37,483 nt of DNA, taken from NCBI GenBank assembly GCA_937892705.1, contig CALBGR010000012.1, forward strand, positions 1-37,483, given 5' to 3'. This DNA comes from an uncultured Candidatus Saccharibacteria bacterium (GTDB lineage: Bacteria; Patescibacteriota; Saccharimonadia; Saccharimonadales; UBA4665). Under the pieces are notes generated by a model that was not told the DNA's origin, did not search any database, and saw only the letters and a program-made list of their open reading frames with translations. Positions 8,385 through 17,003 of the stretch are shown piece after piece. Numbering within the stretch: position 1 is the first letter of the stretch; each line of letters opens with the position of its first letter. The translations under genes were made by a program, and so were the position numbers.

Positions 8385-9963
8385 TAATAACTTTTACGCC
8401 TAATTTTTCTTGAATTTTCGATTTGTTAAATTCCTTCAGTGTGTCAGGATTTATGACAAGATAATATTGAACATTGTTTAATTTTAATTGTTTATTCATT
8501 TCGTCAATATTGTTTTTTGTGGGAACTGTATTGCCTACGCACCTGAATTGACCATAGTAACAAAAGTAAAGTGCAGAACTTTCATCGCTGACAATATTTG
8601 AACCTTTTGGTATTTGAGAATTTATCGTATTTGCTCGTAGATAGATACTATAGCCTGTATATGCGTTTTGAAAAGTATTGTTGTAAATGGGGATTGCCAA
8701 AATACCTAATGCTGCACAACACCAAACAACGGGTATATGTTTACGGGATTTTTGTAACAACATTGCAATACCTATAAATGACGCGAGGATAGTTGGGTAA
8801 ATATAACGCAATTCATATATTGATAACAGTACTCCACCGAGACTTACTAGCGCAATATATGCCAGCAGTGGATGGTAAGAGGCGGTGTTATTGGTACTTT
8901 TCTGATGACTGTACAGCAAAAACCCTATACCAAAGATGATGGCAAAAATGTATGTTGATACCAGCAAGCTATGAACATTGTTTAAGATGTTTTTGTAATA
9001 GTTTTCTAAAGCTTCATGTCTTGTGATCGGGAAAGTATTTTTTAATGCATTGGTTAATAAGTCGGGATCTTCGTGTACGATGTTTTGATGTGACGCAAGA
9101 GGGAATAGTATATTTTGCCAGTTCATAGGGTGTAAATATTCTGACTGGTTTGGACTAAAGCGCTTAGCAAGTTCTATGTTGTAACGTGAAGCGGTTGATA
9201 TAGTAATACTTCGGTCTTTATAAGATATTGCTGCCACAAATGGTGCTATAAGTACTAGGAAAAATAAAAGTGTAATGAGATATTTTTTAGCCGATCGTAA
9301 GTTGTATTGCTTTTCATAGATAAAAACAATTGCAAGATAAACTATAAAAACATAAAACCCTATAGCCTTTGAGAAATATATAAGACTGCCTGCCATACCT
9401 AATAAGAAAGCATTGAAAATACTAGGATTTTTTAAGAGGCGGACTGTTAATATCGGTGTGATAAATACAAATAACAAGAAGAGTAAATCACCAGTTATAG
9501 GTCCGGCTAGAGTCCAGTTAAGTAGTAAGGCGCTAGCAATAATTAATATCGTTGCACTAATCCACCAGATTATTTTTTGCTTTGTGAGCAAGTACCACAC
9601 GATTAATAGTGTGCCCAAGGATGCTGTCAGTGAGATAATTTTTGCTGCAAGCTGTAAGTCTATATGTAACCACACAAAAGGCACCAACAACCAACTTAAA
9701 AGAGGACTCCAGTATCCATTGATAGCCTGCCGAATATCTCCTGCTGCATAATGTTTCGCAATCTGAATATAACTTGTTGCGTCAGGATTTATTTGATAAC
9801 GAAACAAATTTAGCAGTACTAGACCAAAAATTATAAAGAGCAGTACAATGACCACAGGAACCGTAAATGAGAGGAAAGAGCTAGAACTGATAACTGATAG
9901 TTCTTTCTTAACCTTTGTAAGCAGGTTATTGAGTCTTTTCTTCGTGATATTCCTTTTCTGCAT
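8368..9963 (-). CDS. Polytopic GT-C-type membrane glycosyltransferase (PMT/ArnT-like)
   Basis: 531 residues with about 11-12 predicted membrane helices. After the first helix (residues 34-54) comes RYQINPDATSYIQIAKHYAAGD, where the aspartate in NPDATSY lies at the place of the catalytic acidic residue of GT-C enzymes in the first extracytoplasmic loop. A soluble C-terminal part of about 90 residues follows the last helix. The likely role is transfer of a sugar from a polyprenyl-phosphate donor to a surface glycan or protein outside the membrane. It starts inside the end of the flavoprotein gene (38-nt overlap) and ends inside the convergent DUF2304 gene. GGAAG four bases before the ATG may serve as the ribosome site. 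Confidence 0.7.
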   Translation of the reverse strand: MQKRNITKKRLNNLLTKVKKELSVISSSSFLSFTVPVVIVLLFIIFGLVLLNLFRYQINPDATSYIQIAKHYAAGDIRQAINGYWSPLLSWLLVPFVWLHIDLQLAAKIISLTASLGTLLIVWYLLTKQKIIWWISATILIIASALLLNWTLAGPITGDLLFLLFVFITPILTVRLLKNPSIFNAFLLGMAGSLIYFSKAIGFYVFIVYLAIVFIYEKQYNLRSAKKYLITLLFFLVLIAPFVAAISYKDRSITISTASRYNIELAKRFSPNQSEYLHPMNWQNILFPLASHQNIVHEDPDLLTNALKNTFPITRHEALENYYKNILNNVHSLLVSTYIFAIIFGIGFLLYSHQKSTNNTASYHPLLAYIALVSLGGVLLSIYELRYIYPTILASFIGIAMLLQKSRKHIPVVWCCAALGILAIPIYNNTFQNAYTGYSIYLRANTINSQIPKGSNIVSDESSALYFCYYGQFRCVGNTVPTKNNIDEMNKQLKLNNVQYYLVINPDTLKEFNKSKIQEKLGVKVITTFVD

Positions 9964-11518
9964 TGATCTTCCAAAGGTTAGATTTTGATTTTACGCCTTT
10001 GACAATATTTTCTACAGCCACCATTGCAGTAAGCATTGAGTGGTCTTGGTTGTTGTAGCGGTGCTGACCGTTACGGCCGATAAGAAAGAGGTTTTCAAAG
10101 CTATCAGTAAACTTTCGTACCTTGTCGAACTCGGCGTATGTACCAAAATATGCAGGATAAGTTTTCTTAACACGTATGACAGTACTGTCAATCACATCTT
10201 TTTTGTCGATAATGTTTATGCTTGCAAGTTCATCTATGCCAAACGTGGCCATATCTTTGTCTGTTTTGGACCAAAGCTCATCACCTTCATTTACAAAATA
10301 TTCCAGACCAATCCAAACATTCTTTTCATCCTTTACAAGGTAAGGACTCCAGTTGTTAAAGATTTGCAAGCGGCCGACCTTTACACCTGGCTCTTGAATA
10401 TATATCCAGTTGTCGGGCACGATGTTGTATTTGGTTTTGCGGTCTGTTTCGTTTTTGATTTTTAGTTTTTTCATGAGAAGACCAACTGTGATAAAGTCAC
10501 GGTATGGCAGGTTGTTAGCGATATGCTGTACTTTTTTCGGAACCTTAACCCCATCAAAGGCTGCTATCAGCTCATTAATGGGCATGGTTGAGAAGAAATA
10601 GTCGCCGCTGACTTTGGTGGTTTTGTTAGTTTTTGTATCTTTCACATCAACAGCAACAATTTTGCCTTTTTTAGCGTATATTTTTGTAACTACGTGGTTT
10701 TTATGTACTTCACCACCACGTTTTTTAACAATCTTGGCTACTGTTTCCCACATGTGACCTGGGCCTAATTTTGGATAGAGGAAATATTCAATCAGGCTAG
10801 TTTCGGTGTTTTTCTGTGAAATATCACCTGATTTTTTAGGAGTGAGTGCTTTTTTGATAGCATGCTGAAGTGTCTTAGCTACCGAAAGGCCTTTTACTCG
10901 CTGTGCGCCCCAGTCAGCCGCGATTTCAGAACAAGGTACACCCCAGACTTTTTCGGTATAATCACGAAAAAATGTATTGTAGAGTTCTTTACCAAATCGG
11001 TTTATATAAAAGTCTTCAAGGTTATTTTCTTGACGCGGTTTAATTTTAACCGCTATATAGCTTAAGCCCATTTTAACAATGTGTTTAAAGCCAAGATTCT
11101 TAAGGGTTTGAGCCTCGAGAGTGATTGGATAGTTATAAAACTTACCGCCGTAAAATATTCTGCTCAAACGGCTTCGCACAAGCATAACATTGTCGGTTTT
11201 ACGGGGGTCTGCTCCGTCACCACCAGCTAGCTCACGTACTTTACCCTGATATTTTAAGGTGAAGGTTTTTGATTTTGGTGTTTTTTCGATAGGTAAAATA
11301 TTAAGCCACCATTCCATGACACGATCAGATTTTGAGAAAAAACGGTGACCGCCTATATCGATACGATTTCCTTTGTAGCGAACAGTTTTTGATATGCCGC
11401 CTATATCATTACTGGCTTCAAATACAATGGGTTTTATGTCAGTTTTTTCTAGGAGTTCATAAGCAGCAGTCAACCCTGCTGGACCAGCACCAATAATAAT
11501 AGCTGTTTTACGTTTCAA
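9926..11518 (-). CDS. FAD-dependent oxidoreductase (amine oxidase / UDP-galactopyranose mutase-like)
   Basis: About 530 residues. It opens with TAIIIGAGPAGLTAAYELLE, the Rossmann FAD-binding GxGxxG motif, followed by EASNDIGGISKTV and IDIGGHRFFSKSD, typical of the protoporphyrinogen-oxidase/UDP-galactopyranose-mutase superfamily; IGRNGQHRYNNQDHSM near the C-terminus completes the FAD site. Many family members in glycan clusters are annotated only as flavin oxidoreductases, so the substrate is unknown; a sugar-nucleotide or lipid substrate is inferred from context. I chose the TTG at 11518, which has GAAAGGGA just upstream. The longest reading frame would start at 11602, inside the divergent gene's start codon, and would add 28 residues that do not fit the family. 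Confidence 0.7.
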   Translation of the reverse strand: MKRKTAIIIGAGPAGLTAAYELLEKTDIKPIVFEASNDIGGISKTVRYKGNRIDIGGHRFFSKSDRVMEWWLNILPIEKTPKSKTFTLKYQGKVRELAGGDGADPRKTDNVMLVRSRLSRIFYGGKFYNYPITLEAQTLKNLGFKHIVKMGLSYIAVKIKPRQENNLEDFYINRFGKELYNTFFRDYTEKVWGVPCSEIAADWGAQRVKGLSVAKTLQHAIKKALTPKKSGDISQKNTETSLIEYFLYPKLGPGHMWETVAKIVKKRGGEVHKNHVVTKIYAKKGKIVAVDVKDTKTNKTTKVSGDYFFSTMPINELIAAFDGVKVPKKVQHIANNLPYRDFITVGLLMKKLKIKNETDRKTKYNIVPDNWIYIQEPGVKVGRLQIFNNWSPYLVKDEKNVWIGLEYFVNEGDELWSKTDKDMATFGIDELASINIIDKKDVIDSTVIRVKKTYPAYFGTYAEFDKVRKFTDSFENLFLIGRNGQHRYNNQDHSMLTAMVAVENIVKGVKSKSNLWKINAEKEYHEEKTQ

Positions 11519-11533
11519 AATAATCCCTTTCTT

Positions 11534-11562
11534 TTGACTCTTATGGTTTAGTATACTATAGC
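11534..11562 (+). promoter_or_regulatory. Predicted promoter for the methyltransferase gene
   Basis: TTGACT at 11534-11539 and TATAGC at 11557-11562 are 17 bp apart. Overlapping TATACT/TATAGT hexamers on the opposite strand at 11550-11560 could serve the divergent flavoprotein gene. Confidence 0.45.
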
Positions 11563-11600
11563 CATTAGAAATCACACAGAGGGTAACTATAGGGGGTAAC

Positions 11601-12131
11601 ATGGCGGCTATTAGTGCATATGCTCAGCGGAAAAAGCTGGAATATTTTTTTAGCAAAATACCAAAAAACGCACGCATATTAGAAGTAGGCTGTGCTGATG
11701 GATGGGTAGGTGAGTATGCGGTAAAACACGGCTGGACTAATTTTGTTGGTATTGATGTAGTAAAGCCTGAAAATGCAACATTCAAGCATGATTTTATTCA
11801 TGGAGATATTAATAAATGGCGCGAATTAGGTCTTAAGGAAAATTCGTTTGATGTAATTATTGCATTTGAAGTAATAGAACACGGAGATTTTTACGAGGCA
11901 CTATATAGTCTTTTAAAGCCTAGTGGGCTGTTCATGTACACTACACCTGTGCCTCATATGGATTGGGCATGTAAAATATTAGAGATACTTGGACTTAACC
12001 AGCGGCGTACGAGTGATCATACGCATCTTATTTACTCCAAAGATATTCCTAAGTTTGAAAAAGTGGAAACAAGTGTTAAGGGATTTATATCCCAGTGGGG
12101 TGTCTTAAGGAAGCCGATTGCGGAGGCATAG
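11601..12131 (+). CDS. Class I SAM-dependent methyltransferase
   Basis: 176 residues. Motif I is ARILEVGCADGWVGEY (residues 24-39), the acidic end of strand 2 is in FVGIDVV, and a later motif reads FDVIIAFEVIEHGDFYEALYSLLKPSGLFMYTTP. This is the methyltransferase-11-type Rossmann fold, common in glycan loci as O-methyltransferases or as partners of glycosyltransferases. The protein is short: it ends shortly after strand 7, without an added substrate domain. The start ATG has AGGGGGT 4-10 bases upstream. The target is unknown; methylation of a surface sugar is a guess from context. Confidence 0.75.
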   Translation: MAAISAYAQRKKLEYFFSKIPKNARILEVGCADGWVGEYAVKHGWTNFVGIDVVKPENATFKHDFIHGDINKWRELGLKENSFDVIIAFEVIEHGDFYEALYSLLKPSGLFMYTTPVPHMDWACKILEILGLNQRRTSDHTHLIYSKDIPKFEKVETSVKGFISQWGVLRKPIAEA

Positions 12132-12185
12132 CTAGTTGTGTTGAATAACTGAGCTTTACTCTGTGTTGCTGCTTTAGTTAATACT

Positions 12186-12602
12186 ATGTTACATACTGCA
12201 AAAAAACTTTCTAAAGTTCGTGTTGTGCGCTTTATACTTGCAGGCGGTACCGCAGCCCTTGTGGAGTTTCTCGCGTTTTTAATACTCCTAAAGCTAATAC
12301 ACGGAGTTTTTTGGCCAGCGATTGTGAGCTTTGGTTGCGGTTTTATTACAAGCTATCTTCTTAATAGTCGTGTAGTTTTTGCTTCAGCTAATAAACGCAG
12401 CAGAAAAAGAGAAGGATTTCAGGCTTCAAGCTTTCTGTTGCTGGGTATTTGTAACGCATTTATTTCCTCGTGGATGGTGGTGGTATTTGCACACTACATT
12501 CCTGAATCAATTGCAAAGCTTTGTGCAATGGCGGTTATTGCTGTTTGGAACTATATAATCATGAAAAATCTCATCTTCAGAGATCATTCTAATATCAGGT
12601 AG
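12186..12602 (+). CDS. GtrA-like four-helix membrane protein
   Basis: 138 residues with four predicted membrane helices. The signature elements are VRFILAGGTAALVEFLAFLI, then YLLNSRVVFA between helices 2 and 3, and WNYIIMKNLIFRD at the end. GtrA-family proteins are proposed to flip polyprenyl-phosphate sugars made by GtrB/DPM-like enzymes across the membrane; the GT2 at 7342 is a candidate partner. No clear Shine-Dalgarno sequence is seen. The stop lies 8 bp from the end of convergent rmlA, with no hairpin between them. A second GtrA protein is encoded at 26564. Confidence 0.8.
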   Translation: MLHTAKKLSKVRVVRFILAGGTAALVEFLAFLILLKLIHGVFWPAIVSFGCGFITSYLLNSRVVFASANKRSRKREGFQASSFLLLGICNAFISSWMVVVFAHYIPESIAKLCAMAVIAVWNYIIMKNLIFRDHSNIR

Positions 12603-12610
12603 ATGTGCTG

Positions 12611-13474
12611 TTATTGGTTGGCGATGGCAAGTAGATATTTGCCATATCCACTTTTAACAAGTGGTTCAGCGATTTTAAGAAGCTGTTCTTTATTAATAAA
12701 ACCTTCGCGGTATGCAATTTCTTCTGGACAGCCGATTTTAAGCCCGGTTCGCTTTTCGATGACACGGATGTATTCTGAAGCATCATTCATAGATCCAAAT
12801 GTGCCAGTGTCAAGCCATGCCGAACCACGGTCCATAATTTGTACCTTTAATTTGCCGCGCTTTAAGTACTCTTCATTCACGCTGGTAATCTCAAGTTCAC
12901 CACGATCACTTGGTTTGATATTCTTTGCGATTTCAATCACGTCATTATCGTAAAAGTATAGTCCTACAACGGCGTAGTTGGACTTTGGCTTTGCTGGCTT
13001 CTCCTCGATAGATATAGCTTGGTAGTTTTCATCAAACTCTACGACGCCGTATCGTTCAGGATCTGACACTGGATATGCGAAGACGATACCACCGTCTGGA
13101 TTGTTGCATTCTTTCAGGCTTTCACCAAAATCATGTCCGTAGAAAATGTTGTCGCCTAGTACAAGCGCTACTTTGTCATTGCCAATAAATTCTTCGCCAA
13201 TAATAAATGCCTGTGCCAACCCATCAGGCGAAGGTTGCACTGCGTACTGCAGGTTAATACCCCAGTCAGAGCCATCGCCAAGCAGGCGTTTAAACTGGTC
13301 TTGGTCATGCGGTGTGGTGATAATCAAAATATCTCTGATACCTGCCAGCATCAACGTGCTTAATGGGTAATAAATCATTGGCTTATCATAAATAGGCATC
13401 AGCTGCTTTGATATACCTTTAGTAATAGGATATAAACGTGTACCAGACCCACCAGCTAAGATAATACCTTTCAT
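12611..13474 (-). CDS. rmlA: Glucose-1-phosphate thymidylyltransferase RmlA
   Basis: 287 residues. It makes dTDP-glucose from glucose-1-phosphate and dTTP, the first step of dTDP-L-rhamnose synthesis. The N-terminus MKGIILAGGSGTRLYP and ISKQLMPIYDKPMIYYPLS are diagnostic, as are LVLGDNIFYG and IEEKPAKPKS. The start at 13474 is preferred over a longer frame because AAGGAG lies 8 bases upstream and the length matches the family (about 290). The ATG overlaps the rmlD stop as ATGA, and its ribosome site is inside the end of rmlD, so translation is coupled. It is the last gene of the leftward rmlBCDA run. Confidence 0.95.
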   Translation of the reverse strand: MKGIILAGGSGTRLYPITKGISKQLMPIYDKPMIYYPLSTLMLAGIRDILIITTPHDQDQFKRLLGDGSDWGINLQYAVQPSPDGLAQAFIIGEEFIGNDKVALVLGDNIFYGHDFGESLKECNNPDGGIVFAYPVSDPERYGVVEFDENYQAISIEEKPAKPKSNYAVVGLYFYDNDVIEIAKNIKPSDRGELEITSVNEEYLKRGKLKVQIMDRGSAWLDTGTFGSMNDASEYIRVIEKRTGLKIGCPEEIAYREGFINKEQLLKIAEPLVKSGYGKYLLAIANQ

Positions 13475-14325
13475 CGCTTTAACTCCTTCTCGATATACGC
13501 TTTTAAGTCTACACGCCAATCTGTAGATGTAAAGCCTGTGGACTGTATTTTATCTAATGCGAGAGTGCTTTGTAATGGGCGCGGTGCAACACCTTCTTTG
13601 TTCGCAAAATATTCTGCTGTGGTAGTATCTGTTACTTCGAGATTATAGCCAGCTTCTTTGAAGATAGTTCTAGTGATTTCTGCCCAACTGACTGAATCAC
13701 CGGCGTTGCTTACATTATAAACACCATACGATGCTTTGGTAGATAGTAAATGATCAATAGCACGCACGAGTTCACTGGTGAAGGTTAATCGGCCAATTTG
13801 ATCTGCAACAACTGTGGGGCTGATGCCCTTTTGGCCAAGGCCGAGCATCGTGCGGACGAAGTTCTTGCCTTCGCCAATCACCCAGCTTGTTCGAATGATG
13901 TAGTGTTTTGAGTGTACGCTAATTGCAACATCACCTGCAGCTTTGCTTTGACCGTATGCCGATAGCGGTGAGAGTGCTTCATCTTCTGTGTGTAGTTCAT
14001 GAGTACCATCAAACACATAGTCTGTAGAAATATGCACTAGGATAATATCGTGCTGCGCGGCAATCTTTGCGAGGTGAGCAGGACCGTTTGCATTGACTTG
14101 CCATGCGATGATGCGACCTTCAGGTGATTCTGCGCCGTCGACGTTGGTGTATGCTGCGGCATTGATAATAACGTCAATATTTGACCAATCGTATCGCTCA
14201 AGCGCTGACAAGTCAGTTATATCAAGCTCGGTTGCGTCAGCTGCTTGAGCGTTAGGGTATTGTTTTTGCAGTTCAAGACCGAGTTGACCACCTGCGCCGG
14301 TAATGAGGATTTTTGAATCGTCCAT
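13471..14325 (-). CDS. rmlD: dTDP-4-dehydrorhamnose reductase RmlD
   Basis: 284 residues, an extended short-chain dehydrogenase that reduces dTDP-4-keto-L-rhamnose to dTDP-L-rhamnose. The NAD(P)-binding motif is ITGAGGQLGLEL, followed by LDITD and VIINAAAYTNVDGAE; the catalytic region reads VHISTDYVFDGTHE with the Y-x3-K at SAYGQSKAAGD. It begins 4 bp after rmlC and runs into rmlA, so the order is rmlB-C-D-A. In some actinobacteria RmlC and RmlD are fused; here they are separate. Confidence 0.95.
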   Translation of the reverse strand: MDDSKILITGAGGQLGLELQKQYPNAQAADATELDITDLSALERYDWSNIDVIINAAAYTNVDGAESPEGRIIAWQVNANGPAHLAKIAAQHDIILVHISTDYVFDGTHELHTEDEALSPLSAYGQSKAAGDVAISVHSKHYIIRTSWVIGEGKNFVRTMLGLGQKGISPTVVADQIGRLTFTSELVRAIDHLLSTKASYGVYNVSNAGDSVSWAEITRTIFKEAGYNLEVTDTTTAEYFANKEGVAPRPLQSTLALDKIQSTGFTSTDWRVDLKAYIEKELKR

Positions 14326-14328
14326 ACC

Positions 14329-14907
14329 TTATGCTATGCCATATTTTTTCTTAAGTTCACTGAGCATTGGGTGATTTTTATCTTTTTCAGATAGTTCTGC
14401 CTTTTCAAGCGGTATTGGCCATGGAATCGCCAGTTCTGGATCAGCTAAGTTTACAAAAGTATATTCTGCGTCAGGCGACCAATGATCGTTTACGAGGTAA
14501 GTGTATACGGTATTGTCTTCAAGTGTTTGGAATGAATTCCCACAACCGCGAGGCACGAAAATTGCGGTGCCGGGATTGAGTTCGAAAATTTCAACTGCAC
14601 CAAAGTTATGAGTAGGGCGTAAATCTACAATGGCGGCAAACACTACGCCAAAACCAACTGAAATAAATTTCTCCCATGGTTCAGCATGAATGCCACGTGT
14701 AACACCTTTTTTCTTATTAAATGAAATGTTGTTTTGCACGATTTCAAAATCTTCTGGCAATCCGTGGGTAAGTAATTTTTCTCGTTGGAAGTTTTCCTTG
14801 AACCAACCGCGATTATCGCCATGTACTGGCAGCTTGAATTCAATCAAGCCGGGAATGCTTGTTTTACGTGAGGTAAGTTCGTTATAGTGGTTTGGATCAA
14901 AAGACAT
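14329..14907 (-). CDS. rmlC: dTDP-4-dehydrorhamnose 3,5-epimerase RmlC (variant subfamily)
   Basis: 192 residues of cupin fold. HGDNRGWFKENFQREKL and RGIHAEPWEKFISVG mark the RmlC family, and the histidine in RGIHAEP corresponds to the catalytic base. The later canonical A-H-G-F segment is replaced by VPRGCGNSFQTLE, so one histidine usual near the site is asparagine here. Similar wording occurs, from memory, in actinobacterial RmlC and RmlC-RmlD fusion proteins, so it is likely a subfamily trait rather than damage. AAAGGA lies about 8 bases before the ATG, which immediately follows the rmlB stop. Its position between rmlB and rmlD supports the assignment. Confidence 0.88.
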   Translation of the reverse strand: MSFDPNHYNELTSRKTSIPGLIEFKLPVHGDNRGWFKENFQREKLLTHGLPEDFEIVQNNISFNKKKGVTRGIHAEPWEKFISVGFGVVFAAIVDLRPTHNFGAVEIFELNPGTAIFVPRGCGNSFQTLEDNTVYTYLVNDHWSPDAEYTFVNLADPELAIPWPIPLEKAELSEKDKNHPMLSELKKKYGIA

Positions 14908-15909
14908 TTAGTGTCCTTTCGCTCTATATTTCGCTTCAGTTTCTTCCTTTTGTGGCTTCCACCAAGCTTCATTGTTTCGGTACCATTCAATAGCATCCTT
15001 CAGACCAGCTTCAAAATCAGTATACTTTGGCTCCCAGCCTAACTCATTACGAAGTTTACTTGCGTCAATAGCGTAGCGCAGATCATGGCCTGGACGATCG
15101 GTAACATGTTCGTAGTCGTTTTCGTCTTTGCCCATCAATCGCAATATGAGCTGGACGACTTCTTTATTACTTTTTTCACCATCTGCACCAATAAGGTATG
15201 TTTCACCAAGTTTGCCTTTTTCTAAAATGGTCAGCACGCCAGACGAATGGTCTTCGGCATGAATCCAGTCGCGTACATTTTCGCCAGTGCCATACAGACG
15301 CGGTTTGCGACCTTCTAAAATTTCGGTAATTTGGCGTGGAATAAACTTCTCGACATGCTGATACGGACCGTAGTTATTTGAGCAGTTGGAGATAGTTGCT
15401 TGCACGCCAAAGCTGCGAACCCATGCTCGTACCAACAAGTCAGATCCGGCTTTAGTACTGGAGTAGGGACTTGACGGATTATAAGGCGTTTCAGGTGTGA
15501 ATTTCCTTGGATCGTCTAGTTCAAGGTCGCCGTACACTTCGTCGGTAGAAATATGGTGCAGTCGTTTGCCGTGTTTGCGCACTGCTTCAAGAATTGTATA
15601 GGTACCAATAATGTTAGTGTCTAGAAACGGTCGTGGATTGGATAGTGAATTATCGTTATGGGATTCTGCAGCGAAATGAACAACTGCGTCGTGTTTTGCT
15701 ACGAGCTTATCTACAAGTTGTTCATCACAAATATTGCCGACCACTAGCTGAACACGCGATTCATCAAGCCCGGCTAAGTTGGCTCTATTTCCTGCATAAG
15801 TCAGTGCATCCAGCACGGTTATTCCCCAATCTGGCCGCTCACGATAGATGTAGTGCACAAAGTTCGAGCCGATAAACCCTGCGCCGCCTGTTACCAGTAG
15901 TTTTGTCAT
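14908..15909 (-). CDS. rmlB: dTDP-glucose 4,6-dehydratase RmlB
   Basis: 333 residues with this start. It converts dTDP-glucose to dTDP-4-keto-6-deoxyglucose using bound NAD. The motifs are KLLVTGGAGFIGSNFVHY, VHFAAESHNDNS, HISTDEVYGDLE, YSSTKAGSD and NCSNNYGPYQHVEKFIP, all standard for RmlB. The ATG at 15909 is preferred over an in-frame TTG at 15933 because a perfect TATAAT at 15921-15916 lies exactly 6 bases upstream, which would place the transcription start on the ATG. It heads the rmlBCDA unit. Confidence 0.95.
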   Translation of the reverse strand: MTKLLVTGGAGFIGSNFVHYIYRERPDWGITVLDALTYAGNRANLAGLDESRVQLVVGNICDEQLVDKLVAKHDAVVHFAAESHNDNSLSNPRPFLDTNIIGTYTILEAVRKHGKRLHHISTDEVYGDLELDDPRKFTPETPYNPSSPYSSTKAGSDLLVRAWVRSFGVQATISNCSNNYGPYQHVEKFIPRQITEILEGRKPRLYGTGENVRDWIHAEDHSSGVLTILEKGKLGETYLIGADGEKSNKEVVQLILRLMGKDENDYEHVTDRPGHDLRYAIDASKLRNELGWEPKYTDFEAGLKDAIEWYRNNEAWWKPQKEETEAKYRAKGH

Positions 15910-15915
15910 ATGTGT

Positions 15916-15921
15916 ATTATA
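15916..15921 (-). promoter_or_regulatory. -10 element giving a leaderless rmlB transcript
   Basis: TATAAT on the minus strand ends 6 nt before the rmlB ATG. The -35 region at 17-18 bp spacing is poor. Confidence 0.5.
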
Positions 15922-15958
15922 CCTTTCCTGCAAATATGCTTTGATGTCGGTTTACAAT

Positions 15959-16984
15959 TTATGCTAATTTGAAGCCGTTAGGATTTTTGCTTTGCCAGCG
16001 CCATGCATCTATGCATGCGTCATAAATTGTTTTTGTTGTGTGCCATTTCAGTACTTTATTGGCTTTTGAAGGGTCGGCGTAATAATTTGGTGCATCTCCT
16101 GGTCGTCGACCTACGATTTCATACGGTATTGTCTTATTAGCAGCTTTCTCAAATGCTGCAATCACCTCGAGGACAGAGGTGCCTTTTCCGGTTCCCAGAT
16201 TAAATATGTCGTAAGATAAATCGCTGACAGCTAAGTGCTCTAAGGCAGCAATATGACCTTTTGCAAGATCGGTCACGTGGATATAGTCACGTATACAAGT
16301 TCCATCAGGTGTTGGATAGTCGTTGCCGAAAACAAAAAGCTTAGGGCGCTTACCAACTGCAACTTGGCTTATAAAAGGTAATAGATTATTAGGTATACCG
16401 AGAGGATCCTCGCCAATCAGGCCGCTCTCATGAGCGCCAACGGGGTTAAAATATCTTAATATTGCTATGCGCCAGGAAGTGTTTGTTGAAGACAAATCTT
16501 TTAGGATTTGTTCAGACATGTATTTTGTTTTTCCGTATGGACTACCAATATTGCTTCCTGCTGGCGTTTCTTCTGTCCAAGGAGAGGGCTCATCTTGATT
16601 GTAAACAGTTGCAGATGAGCTGAAAATCAGTTTATAGACTTTATGCTTTTCCATTACACGACACAGTGATATGGTGCCTTCAAGATTGTTCTGGTAGTAA
16701 TATAGGGGTTTTGCAACTGATTCGCCAACTGCTTTTAAGCCGGCGAAATGAATAACTGCATCTATTTCATGCTGACTAAATACTTCATCTAAGGCTTTAG
16801 TGTTACATAGGTCGATGTTATGAAAACTGATCTCTTTGCCAGTTAGTTTTTTTATGCGGCGTAATGATTCTTCCGAGCTGTTTATTAAGTTATCAACGAC
16901 AATAACATCGTATCCTGCAAGTAACAATTCAAGTGTAGTATGCGACCCAATATATCCTGCGCCGCCTGTAACTAAGATCTTCAT
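15959..16984 (-). CDS. galE: UDP-glucose 4-epimerase GalE
   Basis: 341 residues. It interconverts UDP-glucose and UDP-galactose with tightly bound NAD. MKILVTGGAGYIGSHTTLEL, AVIHFAGLKAVGESV, SSSATVYN, SPYGKTKYMSE (the Y-x3-K pair), LRYFNPVGAHESG and NLGTGKGTSVLEV are all GalE signatures. Length is normal for the bacterial enzyme. A TATACT box ends 9 nt before the ATG, so the 5' leader would be only a few bases. It lies between the phosphomannomutase gene and rmlB on the same strand; gaps of 19 and 49 bp suggest partial independence. Confidence 0.95.
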   Translation of the reverse strand: MKILVTGGAGYIGSHTTLELLLAGYDVIVVDNLINSSEESLRRIKKLTGKEISFHNIDLCNTKALDEVFSQHEIDAVIHFAGLKAVGESVAKPLYYYQNNLEGTISLCRVMEKHKVYKLIFSSSATVYNQDEPSPWTEETPAGSNIGSPYGKTKYMSEQILKDLSSTNTSWRIAILRYFNPVGAHESGLIGEDPLGIPNNLLPFISQVAVGKRPKLFVFGNDYPTPDGTCIRDYIHVTDLAKGHIAALEHLAVSDLSYDIFNLGTGKGTSVLEVIAAFEKAANKTIPYEIVGRRPGDAPNYYADPSKANKVLKWHTTKTIYDACIDAWRWQSKNPNGFKLA

Positions 16985-16993
16985 ACGTTTATC

Positions 16994-16999
16994 AGTATA
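16994..16999 (-). promoter_or_regulatory. -10 element of galE (near-leaderless)
   Basis: TATACT on the minus strand lies 9 nt before the galE ATG, inside the 19-bp gap after the phosphomannomutase gene. Confidence 0.4.
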
Positions 17000-17003
17000 C
17001 CAG

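Noticed and set aside
11519..11602. Longer N-terminus for the flavoprotein, starting on the ATG shared with the methyltransferase
   Set aside because: The FAD motif belongs near residue 5-10 of the protein, and GAAAGGGA precedes the TTG at 11518.
12603..12953. 116-residue ORF antisense to rmlA
   Set aside because: It lies wholly inside the well-supported rmlA gene, has no ribosome site and its protein resembles no family.
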